Below are positions 49,307 to 58,128 of a stretch of DNA of 64,000 nt, in pieces. A program made the translations under genes and the position numbers. Under the pieces are notes generated by a model. It was not told where the DNA came from. It did not search any database and saw nothing but the letters and a program-made list of their open reading frames with translations. Source of the stretch: Candidatus Agathobaculum pullicola (lineage in GTDB: Bacteria > Bacillota > Clostridia > Oscillospirales > Butyricicoccaceae); assembly GCA_019115085.1 (NCBI GenBank), contig DXEF01000049.1, forward strand, positions 1 through 64,000, given 5' to 3'. The first letter of the stretch is position 1. Each line of letters starts with the position of its first letter.

Positions 49307-49334
49307 ACAGCCTGCCGATTGGCAGGCTGTTTAT
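49307..49334 (-). terminator. Terminator of the HAD phosphatase gene
   Basis: AACAGCCTGCC/GGCAGGCTGTT stem, with TTTTTTT following on the minus strand. Confidence 0.9.
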
Positions 49335-49347
49335 GTTTTGGATATCG

Positions 49348-50139
49348 TTATTTAGAGGGCGGAATTTCGCCCACGCCGTTTAAGATATAGTGCGGCCGGT
49401 AGGCGTAGTTTTCCACATCCGCGCGCGTGGTGCAGCCGGAGAGCACCAGAACGGTGTCCAGACCGGTTTCAATGCCCGCGATAATGTCGGTATCCATACG
49501 GTCGCCGACCATGACGGCTTCATGCGAGTGCACGCCCAGCAGCCGCAGGCCGGTGCGCATCATCAGGGGATTGGGCTTGCCGACGTAGTATGCGTTTTTC
49601 CCGGTGGCCAGCTCGATGGGGGCAACCAGCGCGCGGCATGCCGGAATGATGCCCTGCTCGGACGGGCCGGTCAGGTCGGAGTTGGTCGCAATCAGGCGCG
49701 CACCCTTGTTGACCAAATCAACCGCCTTGAGGATGGTTTGGTAGTTGTAGGTATTCGTTTCACCCGCGATGACATAGTCCGGGTCGACATCGTTCATCAC
49801 AATGCCTGCCTCATACAGTGCGCCGACCAAGCCGGGCGCGCCAATGACATAGGCGGATGCGCCGGGCGTCTGGCTGGCAACAAACTTGGCGGTTGCAAGC
49901 GCCGAGGTATAGAAGTGTTCCTCGCCGATTTCCAGACCCATGCGGGCGAGCTTCTGCTGCAATTCCAGCGGCGAACGCTCGGACGAGTTGGTCAGAAACA
50001 GAAAACTCTTGTTTTCCTTTTGCAGCCAGTCGACAAATTCCGTTACGCCCTCCAGCAAACGGTTGCCGTGATAGATGACACCGTCCATATCGCAGATAAA
50101 ACCTTTTTTCTCACGAAGCAATTCAAGTGTTTCGCTCAT
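49348..50139 (-). CDS. HAD-IIA family sugar/nucleotide phosphatase (NagD-like)
   Basis: 263 residues. HAD motif I ICDMDGVIYHGNRLLEG, motif II FLTNSSERS, cap domain, motif III lysine in YYVGKPNPLMMRTG and motif IV MVGDRMDTDIIAG. It dephosphorylates small phospho-metabolites; NagD prefers UMP. Start 50139 has AAAGGAGAACC upstream; the longer frame is shadow. Single gene with its own terminator. Confidence 0.93.
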   Translation of the reverse strand: MSETLELLREKKGFICDMDGVIYHGNRLLEGVTEFVDWLQKENKSFLFLTNSSERSPLELQQKLARMGLEIGEEHFYTSALATAKFVASQTPGASAYVIGAPGLVGALYEAGIVMNDVDPDYVIAGETNTYNYQTILKAVDLVNKGARLIATNSDLTGPSEQGIIPACRALVAPIELATGKNAYYVGKPNPLMMRTGLRLLGVHSHEAVMVGDRMDTDIIAGIETGLDTVLVLSGCTTRADVENYAYRPHYILNGVGEIPPSK

Positions 50140-50247
50140 TTCGGTTCTCCTTTCGCAGTATTTTGTATCACTTCTATTATGCGGAATACATAGCGGTTTC
50201 GTCAAGAGAAAAAAGTTTTTAAGGCGTTAAATAACTGTAAAGGATAG

Positions 50248-50281
50248 ATGCTTTGCGCGGGTGGACAAAGCATGGTATACT
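50248..50281 (+). promoter_or_regulatory. Promoter with overlapping inverted repeat, esterase operon
   Basis: TTGCGC (50253-50258), 17 bp, TATACT (50276-50281). ATGCTTTG (50248-50255) and CAAAGCAT (50266-50273) form an 8-bp inverted repeat covering the -35 box and reaching the -10 box, a repressor-like placement. Confidence 0.6.
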
Positions 50282-50312
50282 GTTATTGAAATGAAAGAAT
50301 GGGGAACGTACA

Positions 50313-51275
50313 ATGGCAATCAGCAAAGCCATGCGTGCAGCGCTGCACGCACTGAGCTATACGGCGAATATTGATTTGGAAAAAACCTATCGAGTGGAGC
50401 GGGCGGTACGAGGCCTGCGCACGCCGCTCGCGCCGCTTTACCATTTGTGGGACCATAAAATTGAGCGGAACGGGCATGACATTCGCGTACGCATCTACAC
50501 ACCGAAAAAGCAGACGGACGGACGCCTGCTGCTGTTTTTTCACGGCGGCGGCTGGGTGCTCGAAAGCGTGGACACATACGATGCCGTCTGCCGCAATCTG
50601 GCGCGGCGCACGGGCTGCCGTGTGGCTTCTGTGGAGTACAGTCTTGCGCCCGAGCATGTGTTTCCCGAGGGCTTGGAGGACTGCTATGCTGCTGCGCGCG
50701 AGGTCTACCGGCATCCCGAGCAGTTCGGCGTGCGTTCGCATGAGATAACGCTCGTGGGTGATTCTGCGGGGGGCAATCTGGCGGCGGCGGTATCGCTCAT
50801 GGCACGCGACCGCGGAGAGTTTGAGATTGCGCAGCAGATCCTGATTTATCCGGCCACCTATCACGACCATTCGCCTGACTCGCGCTTTGATTCTGTGCGG
50901 GAAAATGGGGCAGACTATTTGCTCACGGCCAAGCGCGTGTGTGATTATATGATGCTGTATGCGGGCGGGGATCCCAAACACATGCGAAATCCGTATTTTG
51001 CGCCGCTGCTTGCGTCTGATTTGTCGCGCCAGCCGCGTACGCTGATTGTCACCGCCGAGTTTGACCCGTTGCGCGACGAAGGCGAAGCCTACGCCCGCGC
51101 GCTGCGGGATGCAGGCAATTTGGTGGAGCAATACCGTATGCCGGATGCGCTGCATGGTTATTTTTCGCTGCCCGTGCGGTTTCCGATGGTGCGGCGCACC
51201 TATGATTTGATCGAACAATTCCTGAATGGAGAGTCAATCGCATGCCAAACGACAAGCGCGACCGAAAAAATTTAA
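50313..51275 (+). CDS. Alpha/beta hydrolase, hormone-sensitive-lipase family esterase
   Basis: 320 residues. Oxyanion motif LLFFHGGGWVLESVDTYD, nucleophile elbow LVGDSAGGNLAAAVSL, acid TAEFDPLRDEGEAY, histidine in DALHGYFSLP: a complete HSL-family catalytic triad. It hydrolyses or transfers acyl esters in the cytosol. First gene of a three-gene operon; overlaps the next gene by 34 bases. Confidence 0.9.
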   Translation: MAISKAMRAALHALSYTANIDLEKTYRVERAVRGLRTPLAPLYHLWDHKIERNGHDIRVRIYTPKKQTDGRLLLFFHGGGWVLESVDTYDAVCRNLARRTGCRVASVEYSLAPEHVFPEGLEDCYAAAREVYRHPEQFGVRSHEITLVGDSAGGNLAAAVSLMARDRGEFEIAQQILIYPATYHDHSPDSRFDSVRENGADYLLTAKRVCDYMMLYAGGDPKHMRNPYFAPLLASDLSRQPRTLIVTAEFDPLRDEGEAYARALRDAGNLVEQYRMPDALHGYFSLPVRFPMVRRTYDLIEQFLNGESIACQTTSATEKI

Positions 51276-52549
51276 GCTGGAGCCGTCTGGATAACGCAGC
51301 GAAGATATTTCCTCCGACCTCGCATGGGTCGGCTACGGGTGTGTTCCGCCTGTCGTGCGAGCTGACCGAGCCGGTCGCGCCCGATGTGCTGCAAACCGCG
51401 CTTGACCGCACGCTCAAACGCTATCCACATCTGCTGATGGTCATGCGGCGCGGTGTGTTTTGGTACTATCTTGAACAGACCACGCTACGGGCTTCGGTCG
51501 TACCCGAACATGCGCCGCCGTGCGCGGCGCTGTATGAGGGCAGTCGGTCGCTGCTGTTCCGTGTCAGCTACTGGCGGCACAAGGTCAGTCTGGACATGTA
51601 TCATGTGCTGGCGGACGGCGCGGGCGCAATCGAGTTTTTCGAGGCGCTGATGACCGCCTATCTGATGCTGCGCCATCCGGAGGCAGACAGCGACGGACTG
51701 CCGCAGGCATCCGTATCCCAGCGCTGGGCGGACAGCTTTCAAAAGTACTATAAGCCGCGCAGCGGCCGCAAAGCGTCCGATGGGTTGGGGCGCGCTTATC
51801 GGCTGCGCGGGGTGCGCCGCGCGGACGGCGGCTTGACCGTTATTGAAGGCGTGGCGGACGTGCGGCAGGTGCTGGCCGCAGCGCATCGCTGCGGCGCGAC
51901 GCTGACCGTCTATATGACCGCGCTCCTGCTTTCCGCCATTCACAGCGAAATGTATGTTCGTGAGCAGAAAAAGCCGGTCGTTCTGACCGTTCCGGTCGAT
52001 TTGCGCAGCTTTTTTCCTTCGCGCACAACACGCAACTTTTTTGGCACCATCCGGGTCGGATATGATTTTTCGCGCCGCTCCGGTGAGCTGGAGGACATTG
52101 TCGCGTGCGTGGCGGCTGCCTTTAAGGAAGAACTGACGCCCGAACGGCTGGGCGCGCGCATGAACCGGCTGGCCGCGCTGGAGCACAATCCCGTGCTGCG
52201 GCTGATTCCGCTGGCACTGAAAAATCCGGTTTTGCGGTTCAGTGGCGCGGTGTCCGACCGCGGGGAGACCGCGGCGTTGTCCAACGTCGGTAAATTCCGT
52301 CTGCCCGAAGCGTTTTGTCCCTTTGTGCGCGGCTTCGGTGTCTTTATGTCGACGGGCGCGACGCAGCTTTGCACCTGCTCATTTGGCAACAGCCTGCATT
52401 TTGGCTTCACTTCGGCGTTTGAGAACACGGAGGTGCAGCGCCGGTTTTTTGAGCTGCTGGTGGATGAGGGAATCGAAATTGAGATTCGCAGCAACGAATA
52501 TCACGAAGAGGAGGAAGTGTCATGCAGCGATGCCCCAGCTGCCGAGTGA
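51242..52549 (+). CDS. Condensation-domain-like acyltransferase (alcohol acetyltransferase family)
   Basis: 435 residues. The catalytic motif YHVLADGAGAIEFFEALM (HxxxDG) near residue 120 and the C-terminal VGYDFSRRSGELEDIV and TQLCTCSFGNSLHFGF segments place it with alcohol acyltransferases/NRPS condensation-like proteins. It should transfer an acyl group from CoA or another donor to an alcohol or amine. Overlap with genes on both sides (34 and 28 bases) implies tight coupling with the esterase and the zinc-ribbon membrane protein. Confidence 0.8.
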   Translation: MPNDKRDRKNLSWSRLDNAAKIFPPTSHGSATGVFRLSCELTEPVAPDVLQTALDRTLKRYPHLLMVMRRGVFWYYLEQTTLRASVVPEHAPPCAALYEGSRSLLFRVSYWRHKVSLDMYHVLADGAGAIEFFEALMTAYLMLRHPEADSDGLPQASVSQRWADSFQKYYKPRSGRKASDGLGRAYRLRGVRRADGGLTVIEGVADVRQVLAAAHRCGATLTVYMTALLLSAIHSEMYVREQKKPVVLTVPVDLRSFFPSRTTRNFFGTIRVGYDFSRRSGELEDIVACVAAAFKEELTPERLGARMNRLAALEHNPVLRLIPLALKNPVLRFSGAVSDRGETAALSNVGKFRLPEAFCPFVRGFGVFMSTGATQLCTCSFGNSLHFGFTSAFENTEVQRRFFELLVDEGIEIEIRSNEYHEEEEVSCSDAPAAE

Positions 52550-53187
52550 CCGTAGCCGGTCATAAAACCTGCTGTCCGCTGTGCGGCGGGCAGCTTTCCG
52601 GCACACCGGAGCCGGATACCGAGGTGTTTCCCGCGCTGGAAAAGCCGCGCTTTACGACCGGTTTTGTGCTGCGGCTGCTGGCGCTGATTGCGATTGCGGT
52701 CAGCGTTATCTGTGTGCTGGTCAACATTGCGACCGGATGGCACGCGCTCTGGTCGCTGTTCGTGGTGGCGGGCGCGGTGTGCGTCTGGGTGGCGGCGGCG
52801 ATCGGCGTGGCCTATCGGCGCGACATTGCGCAGAATATCGGCTGGCAGGTCGTGCTGATTCCGGCTCTGTCGTTTCTGTGGGATTGGTGGACGGGCTGGC
52901 GCGGCTGGTCGGTGGATTTTGTGCTGCCATGTGTGTGCATCGTGGGTATTCTGGCGATGCTGCTGATTGCCGTGCTCTGCAAAACACCGCTGCGGCTGTT
53001 TGCCGGGCCGTTCATCGGTGCCTGCTTTTTTGGGCTTTTGCCCTTTGTTTTGATTGCGCGCGGGCGGGTTCGGGTGCTGCTGCCCTCGCTTTTGTGCGCA
53101 GGTCTGGCTATTTTGTCGCTGGCAGCGCTCATCCTGTTTCAGTGGCAGACCATCAAGGCGGAGCTACAGCGCCGGTTTCATCTGTAA
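52522..53187 (+). CDS. DUF6320-like zinc-ribbon membrane protein
   Basis: 221 residues. N-terminal zinc ribbon (CPSCRVTVAGHKTCCPLCGG) then five or six transmembrane helices from residue 45 to 210. The combination esterase, acyltransferase and zinc-ribbon six-helix protein recurs in Clostridia as DUF6320; the function is unknown. The start overlaps the acyltransferase by 28 bases and has GAGGAGGAAG-type RBS inside it. Followed by a terminator. Confidence 0.75.
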   Translation: MQRCPSCRVTVAGHKTCCPLCGGQLSGTPEPDTEVFPALEKPRFTTGFVLRLLALIAIAVSVICVLVNIATGWHALWSLFVVAGAVCVWVAAAIGVAYRRDIAQNIGWQVVLIPALSFLWDWWTGWRGWSVDFVLPCVCIVGILAMLLIAVLCKTPLRLFAGPFIGACFFGLLPFVLIARGRVRVLLPSLLCAGLAILSLAALILFQWQTIKAELQRRFHL

Positions 53188-53217
53188 CAAAAAGAGCCGT
53201 GCAGCGGCTCTTTTTGT
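53187..53217 (+). terminator. Terminator of the esterase operon
   Basis: ACAAAAAGAGCCG (53187-53199), 5-base loop, CGGCTCTTTTTGT (53205-53217). Confidence 0.9.
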
Positions 53218-53244
53218 ATCTGGACAGGTTTGCGTTGGAATGGG

Positions 53245-53273
53245 TTGCATTTTGACGTGAAAAGCCGTATACT
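53245..53273 (+). promoter_or_regulatory. Promoter of the LtaS-like gene
   Basis: TTGCAT (53245-53250), 17 bp, TATACT (53268-53273), 30 bases before the ATG. Confidence 0.65.
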
Positions 53274-53303
53274 GTCAGGATAAGACGGAAGGACGGCTTT
53301 GGA

Positions 53304-55142
53304 ATGGACAAAAAACAACTGCTGCGGCTCAGCGGCAGCGTCGCGGGCGCGGTGCTGCCGTTCTGGCTGCTTGACCTTACTTTGCGCGCCGCGACGGGGT
53401 GCGCGGCGTGGTATCCGCTGTATGCGGTCGCGCCAAACCTGTTTTCACTCGGCTTTGGAGCGCTGCTTGCGGCGCTGTGTCTGCTGCCGCGGCGGCGTGC
53501 GGTCGGGCGGGCACTGTACGGGCTGATTTATGCCACTTGGGCGGTGTACGCGGTGGTGCAGTACGGTATCTGGCGCATATTCGACCGATTTCTGTTTCTG
53601 TCGGATTTTCTGCTTGCGGGAGAGGGATTGGGCTTTGCGGGATATATCCGGCAGCTGATCGATGCGCGCTTTGTATTGGTGGTCGCTTTGCTGATGCTGT
53701 GGGGAACGCTGGGCGTGTGGCGGCTGCCCGAGGATTTACCGCGGCGGCGGGTCTGTCCGGTGCTGGCGCTGTTCTTTGTGCTGACGCAGTTTGTCGCGCC
53801 CCGACTGTATGCGCCCGTACCCGAAACGCTCGACTGGGATTCATGGCAGTCAAGCGGGTATGAATACGAGCGGTTTTCCTCGTCCGCCTATGACCTCGCA
53901 CTGACCGGGCCGTATCAGTTTGTTGCACGGGATGCCTATTTGTCTGTCCTGCCGAACGCGGATGCAGTCGAACAGCGCGCGCGGATTGACGCTTTTTTCA
54001 ATGAGCGGCCCGCGCACGAGGAGAATCAAATGACCGGTCTGCTCACGGGCAAAAACCTGATTCTGGTGCAGATGGAGAGCGTGGACGACTTTGTGCTCAA
54101 CGATGCAAACACGCCGACACTCGCGCGATTGCAGCGCGAAGGTATCAATTTTGCGGAGTTTTACACGCCGCAGTACGCCAACGGCTACACCTTTAACACC
54201 GAGTTTGCCGCGCAGACCGGCGTTTATCCATACGCCAACGGAAACGTCGCATATTCGCTCAGCCGCAGCGCGTTTCCGTATGCGCTGGGCAATCTGCTGG
54301 CGAATGTGGGTTATACGGCCAATTCCTTTCATAAGAGCGAAGCCAAATTTTACAATCGCGGCGCCATGCACCAGGCGTTCGGCTATGAGCAGTATCATTC
54401 CGCGCTGGATTATGCGCAGGACGAGTTACAGGCGAGCGACGACAGGTTTTTGGCCGACTGCGAGGAACTTTACAGCGCGATGACCGCGCAGCAGCCGTTT
54501 GCGGATTTCCTCATCACCTACAGCGGACACCTTGGCTACGACGAGATAGACGCGCTGACCACCTATGCACTCGAGCAGTTCCCCGAATACAGGGATGACA
54601 GCCGTCCGTATGAGATAAACGGTCTGTTTGCCAAGGCGCGGCTGACCGACGAGATGTTCGCGCATCTGCTCGAGCGGCTGGAGGAGGACGGACTGCTGGA
54701 AAACACGGTCATTTGCGTGTACGACGACCACTATGCTTACGGCTTGACCGACCGTGTGGTACTGGAGGAATACTCCGAGGCCGCGGGCGGTCGTCTGCTC
54801 GAGCGCACGCCGTGCTTTATCTGGTATCAAGGCTGCACGCCGCAGGTTGTAACAAAGACGCTGCAAACCGTCGATTTGCTGCCGACGCTTGCCAATCTGT
54901 TTGGACTGGAAGTGTCCGACACGATGGGGCGGGATGCGTTTGACCCGAATTATGAGGGGTATGTCATTTTTCCGAACGGCGGCTGGATGACCGATACGGC
55001 TTACGCAAAAAACGGGCAGGTTGTATGGAACAACGGCATGACGGACGCGGAGGTGTCCGAAATGAACGCTTATGCCCGCCGTTTCCAGGAGATAAACGAC
55101 GCGATTCTGGACACGGATTACTATGCGCAGGCGACAGAGTAA
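53304..55142 (+). CDS. LtaS-like sulfatase-fold phosphoglycerol transferase
   Basis: 612 residues. Five N-terminal membrane helices (to about 180), then an outside sulfatase-fold domain. The catalytic threonine is in ANGYTFNTEFAAQTG (pattern as LtaS), with metal-ligand segments LVQMESVDDF, YSGHLGY and VYDDHYAYGL. Enzymes of this fold polymerise lipoteichoic acid or transfer phosphoglycerol. Length and domain order fit LtaS (about 650). A separate promoter drives it. Confidence 0.9.
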   Translation: MDKKQLLRLSGSVAGAVLPFWLLDLTLRAATGCAAWYPLYAVAPNLFSLGFGALLAALCLLPRRRAVGRALYGLIYATWAVYAVVQYGIWRIFDRFLFLSDFLLAGEGLGFAGYIRQLIDARFVLVVALLMLWGTLGVWRLPEDLPRRRVCPVLALFFVLTQFVAPRLYAPVPETLDWDSWQSSGYEYERFSSSAYDLALTGPYQFVARDAYLSVLPNADAVEQRARIDAFFNERPAHEENQMTGLLTGKNLILVQMESVDDFVLNDANTPTLARLQREGINFAEFYTPQYANGYTFNTEFAAQTGVYPYANGNVAYSLSRSAFPYALGNLLANVGYTANSFHKSEAKFYNRGAMHQAFGYEQYHSALDYAQDELQASDDRFLADCEELYSAMTAQQPFADFLITYSGHLGYDEIDALTTYALEQFPEYRDDSRPYEINGLFAKARLTDEMFAHLLERLEEDGLLENTVICVYDDHYAYGLTDRVVLEEYSEAAGGRLLERTPCFIWYQGCTPQVVTKTLQTVDLLPTLANLFGLEVSDTMGRDAFDPNYEGYVIFPNGGWMTDTAYAKNGQVVWNNGMTDAEVSEMNAYARRFQEINDAILDTDYYAQATE

Positions 55143-55145
55143 AAG

Positions 55146-55178
55146 AAAAGGACGTTTCCGTTTGGAAACGTCCTTTTT
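55146..55178. terminator. Bidirectional terminator between LtaS-like gene and ndk
   Basis: AAAAGGACGTTTCC (55146-55159), GTTT, GGAAACGTCCTTTT (55164-55177). Confidence 0.9.
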
Positions 55179-55190
55179 GCTGTTTGTTCA

Positions 55191-55595
55191 TCAAATCTCG
55201 CCAAAAAAGCGGCGGATCTCGATTTCCGCGTTCTCCGGGGAATCCGAGCCGTGGATGACGTTATAGGTGGTCGAGCAGGCGAAGTCGCCTCGGATGGTAC
55301 CCGGCATTGCGTTTTCGTTCTTGGTCGGGCCCATAAGGGTGCGCATGCCCCCTATGACGTTTTCGCCCTCCACAACCATCGCCAGCACCGGGCCGCTCGT
55401 CATATACTCGACCGTGGGCGGGAAAAAGGGCTGGTCAACGATGTGCGCGTAATGCTCGCGCAGGATGGCCTCGTCCAGCTGCATGGTTTTTATGTGAGTG
55501 ATGCGGTAGCCCTTGCGCTCGATGCGCGTGAGGATTTCGCCTGTGATGCCGCGCTGCAAAGCATCCGGCTTGAGCATAATATAGGTTCTTTCCAT
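55191..55595 (-). CDS. ndk: Nucleoside diphosphate kinase
   Basis: 134 residues. Transfers the terminal phosphate between NTPs and NDPs through a phosphohistidine. Motifs: ERTYIMLKPDALQRG, YMTSGPVLAMVVEG, and the active-site NVIHGSDSPENAEIEIR with histidine 114-117 region. Full length. Weak RBS (GCAGG); convergent with the LtaS-like gene. Confidence 0.97.
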   Translation of the reverse strand: MERTYIMLKPDALQRGITGEILTRIERKGYRITHIKTMQLDEAILREHYAHIVDQPFFPPTVEYMTSGPVLAMVVEGENVIGGMRTLMGPTKNENAMPGTIRGDFACSTTYNVIHGSDSPENAEIEIRRFFGEI

Positions 55596-55646
55596 AAAAC
55601 GCCTGCTTTCTGTTGAAGTTGTTACAGACAGTATACCATATTTTTC

Positions 55647-57026
55647 TCAGGTATGCGCGGGGTTTTCGCCGCGGGCCAGAACACGTAGCACTGGCACGGT
55701 GACGAGGATGGACAGAATAAACGCGCATAGGTCGCTCAGCGGCTGACACAGCTGCACGCCGAGAAGCGCGAGGAACACCGGTAGTACGATGGCCAGCGGG
55801 ATGAAAAACAGCCCTTGCCGCGCTGCGGCGACCAGACTGGCGCGCATGGTCAGCGCGATGTTTTGCAGCAGCATATTGCACATGGTCACCCAGCCGATGA
55901 GCGGGAAGGACAGGCATTGCAGCCGCAGTGTCAGTGTGCCGATGCGGATAACATCGGGGTCATCCGCGCGGAAAACAGCGATAATCTGGGGCGCGAAAAT
56001 CCAGCCCAGCACGGCCAGCGCAAGCAGCACCAGAAACGAGGACTTGACGCAGAACCAGAAGCCGCGCCGCACGCGGTCATATTTGCGCGCGCCGTAGTTG
56101 TAGCCGCAGACCGGCTGGAAGCCCTGTCCGAAGCCGATCATGGCCGACCCGGCAAACTGCGACACGCGGGAGACAATGCTCATGGCCGCGATGGCGGCGT
56201 CGCCGTAAGGCCGCGCGGCGGTGTTGAGAAAGGTAACCGCGACCGAGGCCAGCCCCTGCCGGCACAGGCTGGGAAGGCCGCCGCCCGCGAGCGCGGCGAA
56301 GCGGTTGACGCTGGGGGAGAATTGCCGTAGACGTATCTGCACACCGCGCGACAGGCGAATACCGAGCAGAAGCAGCAGAAAGCTGATAAGCTGGCTGAGA
56401 ATGGTCGCGTAAGCCGCGCCGCTGATGCCCAAATCAAATGCAAAGATGAACAGTGGGTCGAGCGCGATGTTGAGCACACCGCCTGATACCAGACCGACCA
56501 TCGCGTAGGTCGCGTTGCCCTGCTGACGCAGCTGGTTGTTGAGCACAAGCGCGGCCATCATATACGGCGCCCCGCACAGAATGATTTGCATGTAGGCAAG
56601 CGCATACGGGTAGATGGTTTCGGTCGCGCCGAGCAGATGGCATAGCGGACTGCGCAGCAGCAGACCGAAAACCAGAATCAAAATACCCGTGATGAGCGCG
56701 GAAAAGAAGCCGGTTGCCGCCATGCGCTCGGCCTCTTCCTGATGCTGCGCGCCAAGCTGGCGTGAAATGTAACTGCCCGAGCCTTGCCCGAAGAAAAAGC
56801 CGATCGACTGGATGAGCGCCATGAGTGGAAACACCACGCCTACCGCGCCGGTCGCGCTGGTACCCAGCTTGCCGACGAAAAAGGTGTCAGCCATGTTGTA
56901 GATGGAAGTGATGAGCATGCTGATGATGGTCGGCACGGCCATTTTGCAAATGAGCGGCTCGAGCGGAGACTCGGTCATCTGATGAAAGCGGCACGCCTGC
57001 GCTTCACTGGTGGTTTGTTCGGCCAT
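55647..57026 (-). CDS. MATE family multidrug efflux transporter
   Basis: 459 residues, twelve predicted helices in two six-helix halves. MATE marks: PLICKMAVPTIISMLITSIYNMADTFFVG split across the first helix and loop, and VCGYNYGARKYDRVRRG in the second half. Exports cationic drugs or metabolites using Na+ or H+. Overlaps the tetR gene by 23 bases, so regulated by it. RBS GGAGGCG. Confidence 0.93.
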   Translation of the reverse strand: MAEQTTSEAQACRFHQMTESPLEPLICKMAVPTIISMLITSIYNMADTFFVGKLGTSATGAVGVVFPLMALIQSIGFFFGQGSGSYISRQLGAQHQEEAERMAATGFFSALITGILILVFGLLLRSPLCHLLGATETIYPYALAYMQIILCGAPYMMAALVLNNQLRQQGNATYAMVGLVSGGVLNIALDPLFIFAFDLGISGAAYATILSQLISFLLLLLGIRLSRGVQIRLRQFSPSVNRFAALAGGGLPSLCRQGLASVAVTFLNTAARPYGDAAIAAMSIVSRVSQFAGSAMIGFGQGFQPVCGYNYGARKYDRVRRGFWFCVKSSFLVLLALAVLGWIFAPQIIAVFRADDPDVIRIGTLTLRLQCLSFPLIGWVTMCNMLLQNIALTMRASLVAAARQGLFFIPLAIVLPVFLALLGVQLCQPLSDLCAFILSILVTVPVLRVLARGENPAHT

Positions 57027-57600
57027 GGTATTTCGCCTCCGTTCGTTCGATCTGTTCGCACAGCCATTCGGTTACGCGTTCAAAACTTTCATCCGCGGCT
57101 GCCAGCGGAGATCGGAAAAAACCGGCGGCTTCCATGGAAATATAGCCGTGCAGTGTACTGCGGATCAGTCGGGATAGATGCACACGCTCCTCCGCCGGCA
57201 GGCCGAGCGGCGCAAGCATACGCACAAACAAATCCATAAATGCCTGCTTGTGTGCCACCAGACCGGGATCGGAAAACTGCGGCAGCAGCATCATTGCGCG
57301 GTACAGCTGGGGCTGCTCATGGGCAAAGCTGCGATAGGCCGCGGCAAGGGCGCGCAATGCAACCGGAACCGGCCGGATATCGACCGTCTGCTCGAGCGTG
57401 TCCATCAGACGGTCGAGCGCGCACTCGGCCAGCCGCACATTCAGCTCGGGCAAGCCCTGCAAATGATTGTATAGAGAAGCCGGTTTGACATCCAGCGCGT
57501 CTGCCAGCTCGCGCAGCGTCAGGTTTTCCATGCCTTTTTCCTCGGCCAGCGCCGCGGCCGCATCGACAATGGTATCGCGGCTAAGCCCCTTTTTTGCCAT
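57004..57600 (-). CDS. TetR family repressor of the MATE gene
   Basis: 198 residues. N-terminal helix-turn-helix KGLSRDTIVDAAAALAEEKG, LTLRELADALDVKPASLYNHLQGL, then a ligand domain of the TetR_C/WHG type (ALRALAAAYRSFAHEQPQLYRAM). Start 57600 (RBS AGAGGGA) is preferred because two operator copies lie just upstream. Expected to repress its own operon with the MATE pump and release on ligand binding. Confidence 0.93.
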   Translation of the reverse strand: MAKKGLSRDTIVDAAAALAEEKGMENLTLRELADALDVKPASLYNHLQGLPELNVRLAECALDRLMDTLEQTVDIRPVPVALRALAAAYRSFAHEQPQLYRAMMLLPQFSDPGLVAHKQAFMDLFVRMLAPLGLPAEERVHLSRLIRSTLHGYISMEAAGFFRSPLAAADESFERVTEWLCEQIERTEAKYHGRTNHQ

Positions 57601-57613
57601 GCGATATCCCTCT

Positions 57614-57672
57614 AAACTAACGATATTAGTTTTCTGTGTTTTCAGCATAAACTAACGATGTTAGTTTGTCAA
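57614..57672 (-). promoter_or_regulatory. TetR promoter with two operator copies
   Basis: Operators AAACTAAC-GAT-ATTAGTTT (57614-57632) and AAACTAAC-GAT-GTTAGTTT (57649-57667), 35 bp apart. Minus-strand promoter TTGACA (57672-57667), 17 bp, TATGCT (57649-57644): the second operator exactly fills the spacer. Confidence 0.85.
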
Positions 57673-57715
57673 GCGGGAGACACGCGAAGAATGGGGAAAC
57701 TGGACGCAGATAGGC

Positions 57716-57766
57716 TTGACATATATCGGCTATCTATATATAATCAATATATCGAACACCGATATA
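57716..57766 (+). promoter_or_regulatory. Consensus promoter and inverted repeat before PadR-SEDS operon
   Basis: TTGACA (57716-57721), 17 bp, TATAAT (57739-57744). Inverted repeat TATATCGG (57722-57729) / CCGATATA (57759-57766) embraces the -10 box and start region, a likely PadR operator. Divergent from the TetR promoter 44 bp away. Confidence 0.85.
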
Positions 57767-57780
57767 AGGAGGGATAGAAA

Positions 57781-58128
57781 ATGGCAATTGACAAAAGTCT
57801 GCTTGCGGGCAGCACGGCGCTGCTGGTACTGCGTTTACTCGAAGAGGATGACCTGTACGGTTATCAGATGATCGAGCGGCTGCGAGAGCGGTCGGACGAC
57901 ACGTTTTCGCTCAAGGCGGGTACGCTCTATCCGCTGCTGCACACGCTGGAAACGCAGGGACTGGTGCAGAGCTACGAGCGTGCGGCAGACGGCGCACGGG
58001 TGCGCAAGTATTACTATCTGACCGATGCGGGGCGCACGCGGCTGGCGGAGAAAACCGAGGAGTGGCGGCAGTTTTCCGGCGCGATCGAGCGCGTGCTGAA
58101 GGGGGGAGAAAGCCATGCGTTTGCCTGA
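57781..58128 (+). CDS. PadR family transcriptional regulator
   Basis: 115 residues: KSLLAGSTALLVLRLLEEDDLYGYQM, FSLKAGTLYPLLHTLETQGLV, KYYYLTDAGRTRL. RBS AAGGAGGGA. It overlaps the next gene by 14 bases. Likely represses its own operon through the inverted repeat at 57722-57766, and the downstream HAAS-like domain may signal back to it (inference). Confidence 0.93.
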   Translation: MAIDKSLLAGSTALLVLRLLEEDDLYGYQMIERLRERSDDTFSLKAGTLYPLLHTLETQGLVQSYERAADGARVRKYYYLTDAGRTRLAEKTEEWRQFSGAIERVLKGGESHAFA

